From assembly GCA_965602635.1 (NCBI GenBank), contig CBFCZU010000009.1, positions 1-36,229 of the forward strand: a stretch of DNA of 36,229 nucleotides. The letters are read 5' to 3'. The stretch is from CBFCZU01 sp965602635 (GTDB taxonomy: Bacteria; Planctomycetota; Phycisphaerae; SM23-33). Every line of letters starts with the position of its first letter. The first letter of the stretch is position 1. The notes under the pieces are model-generated. The model did no database searches. It saw nothing but the letters and a program-made list of their open reading frames with translations, and was not told the origin of the DNA. Below are positions 15,667 through 22,830 of this stretch, in pieces. The translations under genes were made by a program, and so were the position numbers.

Positions 15667-17901
15667 ATGCGCACTTTCGCATATCCGCTTGTGGCTGCGA
15701 TGCTGCTGGCCGTGGCCGCCCCGGCCGCGGGCGACTACCTCACCGAGCGATGGGGCAACGACCCAACCTGCCGCCACCGCGGCACGGTCACGTACAAGGA
15801 CCGCGTTCTCACCTTCGACCTGTCCGCCGTGCCCAAGGGGGCGAAGGTGTACCGGGCAGTCTTCAAGCCCACCGTCAGGCGCCGCGGCCACGTGGGGACG
15901 GTGGAATTCTGCCCGCTCCTGGAGCGCCCCGACAAGGACGAGGACGAGCCGCGCCTGGGAGCGCCGCTCAAGCTTCGCCCGCCCCTGTACCGGACCTTCG
16001 ACGCGACGGGCCTGGTCCGCCGATGGCTGGCCGATCCGAGTAAGAACCTGGGGCTGTACGTCAAACGGGCCCCCGGCGTGCGCGCCAATAACGTCGTCCT
16101 GGAGGTTTCCTACGAGGGGCGTGTCGCCGAGCCCGTCCCCGCCGTCACCGCCCTGACCGCACTACACCAGGCCGGGCAGACGTTCCTGACCTGGAAGGAG
16201 ATCGAGGACCCTATCGGCTCCGACGCGCCGAAGTTCGAGGACTTCCACAACCGCATCGTCGCGGCGCGGAAGAAGCGATCGGTCGTGTATAACGTTTACC
16301 GCAGCAGCAAGCCCATCACCCCTGCGACGCTGGGCGAGGCGGAGCTGGTGACCGAGGTGCCGGAGATCCTCACCTGCTGGAACCTCAAGGCCGTCTCCAA
16401 CACCGAGCATCCCAACCAGGGCACGCCGACGATGAGGTCTTTCCTGCGCCCTGGCTACAACAACGCCCGCAACCACGTCATGACGCGCTACCGCATCATC
16501 GACGGGGGTGACCCGCTGCCGAGTGCGACGGCCCTGGCGGTGATTACCGTCACCAAGCCCGGGCGGCGGCACTACGCCGTGACCGCGTCGGTTGACGGAG
16601 CGGAGGCCGTGCGGGCGCTCGGCGCGGGGGCGGCGCTGACCAAGGCCGTCGATGAAACCACCGGCAAGTTTCCGGCGATAATCTACCAGCGGTCCATCGG
16701 CAAGCTCGGCAAGCGGTCGCGCCGCGTGGACGTGTACAACTCCTGGATCGGCCCGCCTTACCACAACCTGCCCACGCAGTCCGAGACGTACATCGTCCGA
16801 TGGGAAAACCTGCCCGAGGCCACCAGGGAAAAACCCATCCCGCTCTGGGTCGTCTGCGGCACGTACGGCTCGACGGCCGCCAACATGCAGAACCCCGGCT
16901 GGTACGGGGCGAGGAGGCACCTGGCCGGGGCGTTCACGATCGGCCTGGCTGAGGGTTCCCTCTGGCAGGGCTTCCATGAGTGCATGGGCACGCTGAGGAG
17001 CTTCGACCAGGGGGTCGTGCACAACTATCCGCAGCGGCGGGTGCTGGGCGCCGCAGCCTGGGGGGTGTGGAAGAAGGACTTCTTCATCGACCCGCAGCGC
17101 GTCTACTACTGGGCCCAGTTCGGCTCCTGGGCGCTGCGCCACGGGGACGCCTTCGCCGTGGTGATGTCCAACGGGTACGGCAACTTCGCCGCCGGCAAGG
17201 AGGTGCAGAAGCACCAGAGCAAGTGGGGCCCGGGTTCCCTGGGCAGCAAGAACTGGCTCGGCGTGCGGCAGTGGGAGTACATCAACCTGGCGAAGTGGAT
17301 TCGCGAGAACCCCACGAAGGAGCTGCCGTACTGGCTGTGCTGGCCGGCGTACGGGGCGTACCCCAGCCATACCATCGGCGACTTCGGGTTCATGCCCTGG
17401 CCGGACACTTTCCACGCCATGCACAGCACCAAGCGCGCATTCGCGGCCGTGTGGGATAGCAACGGGCCAGGCGCGATCCGCCCGCTGCTGCCGATCGTCA
17501 CCCGCATCAGGCGCGACCAGGCCCTTCCGGCGTTCGCCAACTGCAACCTCGACACCACCCCCGGCGACGGCAACCACGCCCACGCCGAGAAGGGCGGCGG
17601 GATCAACCTCTACCAGCTATGGGACCCCGAGACCATCGCGGATGAACCCGGCCGCTGGGAGATCACGCTGTACCTGCGCAAGGACTGCCCGGCCGACGAG
17701 TGCACCACCGACCTGACCGCTCGCCGCTGCCAGAAGTTCAAGGCCAAGCCGGGCGAGAAGTTCACTTGGCGCGTTACGTCCGAGGGCGGGACGGACGTCC
17801 TCCAGACGGGCACGGCCACGGCCGACCAGTGGGGACTCGTGACCGTCGAGAAGCTGAAGATCAAGAGGGCCAAGACTCGCCTGAGCATCGTGAAGCAATA
17901 G
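15667..17901 (+). CDS. Secreted DNRLRE / Fn3-like / alpha-beta-hydrolase-like protein with GLVT tail (paralogue 2)
   Basis: 744-residue exported protein beginning 17 nt after paralogue 1, with AAGGAG about 7 nt before the ATG and a signal peptide to about residue 20. Module order repeats its neighbour: DNRLRE-like (LTFDLSAVPKGAKVYRAVF), Fn3-like (QAGQTFLTW, VYNVYRSS, RRHYAVTASVDG), hydrolase-like (FHECMGTLRSFDQG, DPQRVYYWAQFGSWALRHG) and tail domain (KPGEKFTW, ADQWGLVTV). By eye the position of the paralogue's Ser492 holds Ala, and a different Ser lies four residues further on, so a catalytic Ser is not conserved between the two. It also has a block LPAFANCNLDTTPGDG before the tail domain, shared with the remnant at 10198. 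Most likely a secreted glycan-acting or glycan-binding protein; activity unknown. Confidence 0.75.
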   Translation: MRTFAYPLVAAMLLAVAAPAAGDYLTERWGNDPTCRHRGTVTYKDRVLTFDLSAVPKGAKVYRAVFKPTVRRRGHVGTVEFCPLLERPDKDEDEPRLGAPLKLRPPLYRTFDATGLVRRWLADPSKNLGLYVKRAPGVRANNVVLEVSYEGRVAEPVPAVTALTALHQAGQTFLTWKEIEDPIGSDAPKFEDFHNRIVAARKKRSVVYNVYRSSKPITPATLGEAELVTEVPEILTCWNLKAVSNTEHPNQGTPTMRSFLRPGYNNARNHVMTRYRIIDGGDPLPSATALAVITVTKPGRRHYAVTASVDGAEAVRALGAGAALTKAVDETTGKFPAIIYQRSIGKLGKRSRRVDVYNSWIGPPYHNLPTQSETYIVRWENLPEATREKPIPLWVVCGTYGSTAANMQNPGWYGARRHLAGAFTIGLAEGSLWQGFHECMGTLRSFDQGVVHNYPQRRVLGAAAWGVWKKDFFIDPQRVYYWAQFGSWALRHGDAFAVVMSNGYGNFAAGKEVQKHQSKWGPGSLGSKNWLGVRQWEYINLAKWIRENPTKELPYWLCWPAYGAYPSHTIGDFGFMPWPDTFHAMHSTKRAFAAVWDSNGPGAIRPLLPIVTRIRRDQALPAFANCNLDTTPGDGNHAHAEKGGGINLYQLWDPETIADEPGRWEITLYLRKDCPADECTTDLTARRCQKFKAKPGEKFTWRVTSEGGTDVLQTGTATADQWGLVTVEKLKIKRAKTRLSIVKQ

Positions 17902-17914
17902 AGGGAGACCGGAA

Positions 17915-18081
17915 ATGAGCAAACGCGCATTGATCCTCTCCCTGCTTGCGGCGGCGGCCAAGCCTGCAAGCCCAAGCCGATCGGCTCCGGCTCGGCCAAG
18001 GCGGACAAACACGGCCTGGTGACGCTCAAAGCAGTCAACGTATCCAAACAGAAGCGGAGCATCCGGATTCGGCAGCCTTGA
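17915..18081 (+). pseudogene. Remnant: signal peptide joined to the GLVT tail, frames out of register
   Basis: GGGAGA and an ATG (17915) begin MSKRALILSLLAAAA, a good signal peptide start. That frame stops at 18022 after 35 codons with no domain content. A second frame, offset by 2 nt, encodes CKPKPIGSGSAKADKHG and then LVTLKAV and on to a stop at 18079-18081, which matches the last about 38 residues of paralogues 1 and 2 (22 residues from the Gly to the stop in each). Some 700 codons expected between signal and tail are absent. One added base or two deleted bases would make a single peptide of about 55 residues, with a Cys just after the signal. It lies 13 nt after paralogue 2 and 20 nt before the next gene. 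Decayed gene, mini-gene with a sequencing error, or assembly collapse are all possible. Confidence 0.7.
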
Positions 18082-18101
18082 TCGATCGAAAGGAAACCGA
18101 G

Positions 18102-20369
18102 ATGAAATCATCGAAACGCAGCAGCGGTCTGGCGCTGCCGCCGGCGTTTGCCGCCGCGGCGGTGCTGGCGGGGGTCATGCTGCTCGCATCGGCGGCCGGG
18201 GCGGAAGTGACGACCTTCCAGCAGGGCCTCTCGCCGGGCCCCAAGTACGCCGGCTGCCAGGACACGTTCATCGTCGGCCACGGCTGGGCACACGACCGCC
18301 CGAGCAACCGCCCGCGGAGTGAGACCCTCAGCAGCCGGGCGCTCATTCGCTTCGACCTGGCCGGAATCGGCAAAGAGCGCGTCGTCCGCCGGGCGATCCT
18401 GCGGCTGTGGTGCTCGGCCGTGCCTTCCAGCGATCAGAAGCCCATGGAGGTCCGCACCTTCGCCCGCGACTGGGACATCTCCGCCACCTGGTACGAGCAC
18501 AAGTACAAGGACGCCAAGAAGACCGACGAGGCCAACTGGACCAAGTTCGGCGGCGACCTGGACGACGCGGACATGGGGCACGGCAAGCCTGGCCTGGTGG
18601 CGTCGGCGCCGGTCCGGGGCGGGCCGTTCGGGCACGTCTTCGAGCTGGACGTGACCGCCCTGGTCGCCGGCTGGGTCTCGGGCGCCAGGCCGAACTACGG
18701 CTTCTGCGTCTCGGCCGAGCGCGGGCACTTCTCGATAGCCTCGGCCGACTGGCCCATGGCCGGCTATCGCCCGGCACTGATCGTCGAGCACTACAAGGCG
18801 GGCGAGACGGCAGCCAAGGACGTCGCCCTGGAGCTGCCCCAGGCATTGGGCAAGGACGCCGCGCTTTCGTCCCTGGCCGCGGGCGGAAAGATCGCCGGCG
18901 AGAAATGGACCACCGTCCGCTTCGGCCGAAACGCCAACTGCCAGTATCGCGGCGGGCACCGGGCCGAGTACATCAAGACCGACCCGCGCTTCCCGGGCAA
19001 GTGGGACTGGACCCCGCGGCTGCGGGTCGGCGGGGCGGCCGGTGACTTCAACCACGCCCTCCTGAAGTTCGATCTCGCCGCCATCCCCAAGGGCGCGAAG
19101 ATCCAGAAGGCGGTCCTCAAGGCCTGCGTTGACGTGGGCAACCTCCGCTTGCCCAAGGGCGTCCTGTACAAGGAGCCCAAGGACAATCCCGACCGCGAGA
19201 AGCGGCGGATCAACTACATACGCAGGCGGATGAGCGAGCTGAGCCGCTACAGCTTCGGCGCCTTCGCCGTCGTGTCGGAGAAGCTCCCGCCCGGCCGGGT
19301 TCGCCCAGCCGGCAGCAAGGGCCTCGCGGTCCTGGCGGCCCCGGTGGCCATCTGCGACGTCGGCAAGCAGTGGGCCGAGGCCATGAAGCTGCGCGGCACC
19401 GCCCCGGCGAGCTGGCTGGAGTGGGACCTAACCGGCCTGGCCCGCGCCTGGGTCGCGGGCAAGCTGCCCAACAACGGAGTGGTCATCGACCACTGTCTGA
19501 TGGGTGGGGCCATGGTGCTGCACTCCGACGACTGGTACGAGGCGGACCTCCGCCCCTACCTGGAGGTGACGCTCGCCCCGGCCCCAGCCAAGAAACCCGA
19601 CGGCGAGCTCAAGGGCGAGCCCCTGCTGCCGGCCGGCGACTACTGGGTCGAGCCCATGGCAAAGGCCCACGCGAAGTGGAAAGGCACCCAGGGAACCTTC
19701 GGCGAGTATGGCGATAGCATCACCGTGACCATGGCCTTCTGGACGCCCCTGCTTTACGGCGAAAGGAAGGGAATGACCCCGGAGATGCAAGAAGCACTGG
19801 ACACCGCCCGCAAGTACATCCACAAGCCCTGCTGGCGCAGCCGGCCCTGGAAGGAGTGGAGCAACGCCGGCAACATGACCATCAACTGGGCCTTCCGCAA
19901 CGTGGACGCCTGGCAGAAGAAGTTGAACCCCGAGGTGTCGGTGATCCTGTTCGGCACCAACGACGCCGGCTACGGCCCGCGCCCGCCGCAGTACACGGAG
20001 CAGTACGCCGCGGTGATAGACCGCATGCTCGCGGACGGGACGATCCCGATAGTCACCACGCTACCGCCGCGAGGCAGCCAGCGCGGCAGCCGCGGCGGGC
20101 TGCTGACCGTGCTGGACCTCCGCCAGGCCGCAATCGCCGTCGCCAAGGCCAAGAAGGTTCCGCTGATCGATTTCTACACCGAGATGGTCAAGCGCCAGCC
20201 GGACAACTGGCCGAAGATCCTCGTCCCCGACGGGCTGCACCCGTCATACCCGAAGAATCACCAACGCGACTGGACAGAGGAAGGCCTGGCCCACAGCGGC
20301 TACACGCTGCGGAACTACCTCACGCTGAGGAAGTGGCACGAGATCTACACGAAGGTTCTCACGAAGTAG
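18102..20369 (+). CDS. Secreted SGNH hydrolase with two DNRLRE domains
   Basis: 755-residue exported protein. The frame opens at 17946, but ATG 18102 is chosen: AAAGGA precedes it and it starts a signal peptide (to about residue 34), while the upstream part overlaps the remnant. Two DNRLRE-type beta-sandwich domains follow (about 35-232 with LIRFDLAGI; about 265-492 with LLKFDLAAIPKGAKIQKAV). The C-terminal SGNH/GDSL hydrolase domain (about 510-755) has block I GDS with Ser539, block III GTND at 618-621, and block V Asp710/His713 in DGLHPSY. SGNH enzymes of this kind are often carbohydrate acetyl- or other acyl-esterases; DNRLRE domains probably attach the enzyme to polysaccharide. The hydrolase domain is closely paralogous to that at 22831. 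Substrate unknown. Confidence 0.87.
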   Translation: MKSSKRSSGLALPPAFAAAAVLAGVMLLASAAGAEVTTFQQGLSPGPKYAGCQDTFIVGHGWAHDRPSNRPRSETLSSRALIRFDLAGIGKERVVRRAILRLWCSAVPSSDQKPMEVRTFARDWDISATWYEHKYKDAKKTDEANWTKFGGDLDDADMGHGKPGLVASAPVRGGPFGHVFELDVTALVAGWVSGARPNYGFCVSAERGHFSIASADWPMAGYRPALIVEHYKAGETAAKDVALELPQALGKDAALSSLAAGGKIAGEKWTTVRFGRNANCQYRGGHRAEYIKTDPRFPGKWDWTPRLRVGGAAGDFNHALLKFDLAAIPKGAKIQKAVLKACVDVGNLRLPKGVLYKEPKDNPDREKRRINYIRRRMSELSRYSFGAFAVVSEKLPPGRVRPAGSKGLAVLAAPVAICDVGKQWAEAMKLRGTAPASWLEWDLTGLARAWVAGKLPNNGVVIDHCLMGGAMVLHSDDWYEADLRPYLEVTLAPAPAKKPDGELKGEPLLPAGDYWVEPMAKAHAKWKGTQGTFGEYGDSITVTMAFWTPLLYGERKGMTPEMQEALDTARKYIHKPCWRSRPWKEWSNAGNMTINWAFRNVDAWQKKLNPEVSVILFGTNDAGYGPRPPQYTEQYAAVIDRMLADGTIPIVTTLPPRGSQRGSRGGLLTVLDLRQAAIAVAKAKKVPLIDFYTEMVKRQPDNWPKILVPDGLHPSYPKNHQRDWTEEGLAHSGYTLRNYLTLRKWHEIYTKVLTK

Positions 20370-20401
20370 CGGGGCCTCGGCCACCGCTGGGAGTGCCCGA
20401 G

Positions 20402-22678
20402 ATGAGGCAGATGAGAATTGGGCTTGCCGGGTGGGCGGCGGCTGTGATGTGCGCGGCCGTCACCTCAGCCGCGGCGGGCGCGAGCGATGACTGGGTCAGC
20501 GTCGGGCTCGGCGGGGGCGGCGGGATATACGTGCCCGTCAGCTCCCCGCACGACCCGAAGCTCATGTTCTGCGCGTCCGACATGTCGGGCGTGTACCGCA
20601 GCACCGACGGCGGGCGGACGTGGCGGATGCTGCACTGGCGGCAGCTCAGCGGGGCGATCGCCTCGCCGATCATCTTCCACCCCTTGGACCCCAAGGTGAT
20701 GTGCTGCATCCCGGGCACCTGGGCTCAGCCCGTCCTGAAGGTCAGCCGCGACGGCGGGATCACCTGGCAGCCGCTGGCCGAGCAGACGCCGTGGGCTCAC
20801 GCGACGCCGCAGACCACGCGCCCGGCGATAAGCCCCGACGGGAAGGTCCTGCTGGTCAGCTCGTCGCCCGGCACCTTCCGCAGCGACGACGCCGGCAAGA
20901 ACTGGACTCGGGCAAAGGGGATCAAGGGGCAGGTGATCGCCTTCTTCTTCGAGCCGGCGGGCGGCGCGAAGTTCTGGTACGCCGCCACGCGGGCGGGCGT
21001 GCTGCGCAGCGCCGACGCCGGCCTGACGTGGAGCCCCACGCCCGAGCAGCCGCCGGGCGAGCCCATCGGGGCCTTCTGCGGGGGGGCTGACGCCAAGACA
21101 GGGCGCGTCGCGCTCTACTGCTCGCTGCCCACCAGCATCGTGGACGGCAAGGCCGCCGGCGGGATATTCCGCAGCCGCGACCGGGGCAAGACCTGGCAGC
21201 GCGCCATGGGCAAGGGCATCAACACGTCCGTCGGCCCGCACGGAGGGGCCAGGCGGAAGCTCGCCGAATATTCCCACCTGGCCATGGCCGGCAACCAGAC
21301 CGAGACGGTCTGGACCTACACGCTCGGCAACGGCGTCCGCCCCCCTCACCACGAGACGGCCTATCGCACCGACGACGGCGGAAAGAGCTGGCGGGCCACC
21401 TATTTCATGAAACGTGGGTTCAAGGAGCACAACGTCTCCCTGAGCTGGATCCCCCTCGACCGCGGCCACGGGGGCAGGAAGCTGGGGTTCCACGTCAACG
21501 CCCGCAGCAGCGACCTTGTCGCCTTCACCGACGCGATGGAGCTGTACATGACGCAGGACGGCGGCAGGACGTGGCGCCAGGGGTACACCCAGTGCGCCGA
21601 CGGCGCCCCCGCCCCCGGCAAGCCCTGGCGCAGCGCCGGGCTGGAGATGACGACTACCTGGCGGTACGAGTTCGACCCGCACGACCCCAACCGGACATAC
21701 ATCTGCTACACGGACATCGGCTTCGCCCGCAGCGAGGACCGGGGCCGGACGTGGCGGTACTCGGCCAAGGGCAGCCCGTGGACGAACACCTTCTACGACA
21801 TCGCGTTCGACCCGACCCGCCCGGGCGTGGTGTACGCCGCCTGCGCGTACGAGCACGACATACCCGCCTGGAAGATGGCCGGGAGCCTCTACGGCGGCGG
21901 CGGCGTGTGCGTCAGCAGCGACTACGGGGCGAGCTGGAAGCCGATTGCCAAGGGCTTCCCGGCGGTGGGGGCATGCACGGCCGTGGTCGTGGACCCGAAG
22001 AGCCCGCCGGAGAAGCGCACGCTGTACGCCTCGTTCTACGGCGGCGGGGTGTACAAGACCACCGACGGCGGCAAGAACTGGAAGGCCGTCAACAACGGGC
22101 TGAACGTCGATAAGAACAACCACTTCACCGACCTGAAGCTCCACGCCGACGGCAGCTTGCTGGCCCTGTGCGGCGGCAGGAAGCACGCCCGCTACAAGCC
22201 CGAGCCGGTCACCGGCCTGTACCGCTCGAGAGACGGGGGCGAGTCGTGGACCCATCTGACCAAGGGCGTCAAGATGTACCTGCCATACGGCTTCGACGTC
22301 CACCCGACCGACAGCCGGACCATCTACCTGTGCGTCTCGGCCGTGCCCAGGCGGCACGACGAGGCCGGCGTCTATAAGACCACCGATGGCGGCAAGACCT
22401 GGAAGAAGCTGAAGATCGACTGGCCGGCCGGCGGGGCGAGCTACGTCCACGCAAAGTACCCCAGCATCGACCCGCAGAAGCCCCAGCGCGTGTGGGTCTC
22501 GACCGGCACGCACGGCACGCTGGTGACCACCGACGCGGGGAAGACCTGGAAGCCGGTCGAGGGCATCCCGTTCCGCGGCGTCAACCGGATCACCGTTGAC
22601 CCCAAGGACCACGAGACGATATGGGTGACGACCTTCGGCGGGGGCGTCTGGCGCGGCCCGAGTGAAGAAGAAGAGTAG
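20402..22678 (+). CDS. Secreted Asp-box (BNR) beta-propeller protein, GH74/sortilin-like
   Basis: 758-residue exported protein with a signal peptide ending near AAAGA (residue 26). It carries about thirteen Asp-box motifs of the S-x-D-x-G-x-T-W type along its length, for example STDGGRTW, SRDGGITW, SADAGLTW, SRDRGKTW, TQDGGRTW, SEDRGRTW, TTDGGKNW and TTDGGKTW. This fits one or two seven-bladed propellers as in GH74 endoglucanases/xyloglucanases or VPS10/sortilin domains. The GH74 catalytic Asp pair could not be placed by eye, so activity is open. GGGAG lies about 9 nt before the ATG at 20402; a second ATG at 20411 is the alternative. The gene begins 32 nt after the SGNH hydrolase and is probably cotranscribed. 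No anchor or cohesin/dockerin region is visible. Confidence 0.85.
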   Translation: MRQMRIGLAGWAAAVMCAAVTSAAAGASDDWVSVGLGGGGGIYVPVSSPHDPKLMFCASDMSGVYRSTDGGRTWRMLHWRQLSGAIASPIIFHPLDPKVMCCIPGTWAQPVLKVSRDGGITWQPLAEQTPWAHATPQTTRPAISPDGKVLLVSSSPGTFRSDDAGKNWTRAKGIKGQVIAFFFEPAGGAKFWYAATRAGVLRSADAGLTWSPTPEQPPGEPIGAFCGGADAKTGRVALYCSLPTSIVDGKAAGGIFRSRDRGKTWQRAMGKGINTSVGPHGGARRKLAEYSHLAMAGNQTETVWTYTLGNGVRPPHHETAYRTDDGGKSWRATYFMKRGFKEHNVSLSWIPLDRGHGGRKLGFHVNARSSDLVAFTDAMELYMTQDGGRTWRQGYTQCADGAPAPGKPWRSAGLEMTTTWRYEFDPHDPNRTYICYTDIGFARSEDRGRTWRYSAKGSPWTNTFYDIAFDPTRPGVVYAACAYEHDIPAWKMAGSLYGGGGVCVSSDYGASWKPIAKGFPAVGACTAVVVDPKSPPEKRTLYASFYGGGVYKTTDGGKNWKAVNNGLNVDKNNHFTDLKLHADGSLLALCGGRKHARYKPEPVTGLYRSRDGGESWTHLTKGVKMYLPYGFDVHPTDSRTIYLCVSAVPRRHDEAGVYKTTDGGKTWKKLKIDWPAGGASYVHAKYPSIDPQKPQRVWVSTGTHGTLVTTDAGKTWKPVEGIPFRGVNRITVDPKDHETIWVTTFGGGVWRGPSEEEE

Positions 22679-22808
22679 TCCACGAATTACACGAATGCTC
22701 CAAGAACGAAACGAATAGTCCACGAATTACACTGATTACACGAATACTTCACAAACGAAACGAAGAGACCACGAATTACACGAATTGCACGAATGGCAAA
22801 GACGAGGC
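22679..22808. repeat. AT-rich nested repeat of 9-nt units
   Basis: This 130-nt block starts directly after the stop of the propeller gene and is far richer in A+T than its surroundings. CCACGAATTACACGAAT occurs at 22680-22696 and 22769-22785, and in an expanded form with one extra 9-mer at 22720-22745. ACGAAACGAA occurs at 22706-22715 and 22755-22764. Most of the block parses into 9-mers related to CACGAATTA, grouped into larger units of about 40-50 nt separated by 2-nt spacers. Similar AT-rich CACGAAT repeats are widespread in environmental bacterial genomes; their function is not known to me. The next gene's ribosome-binding site follows it. Confidence 0.8.
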
Positions 22809-22830
22809 AGGCGAGGAAAGGGCCGAGGCG

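Noticed and set aside
22679..22808. The repeats as a CRISPR array
   Set aside because: Units are short, unevenly spaced and separated by only 2 nt; there are no unique spacers and no cas genes.
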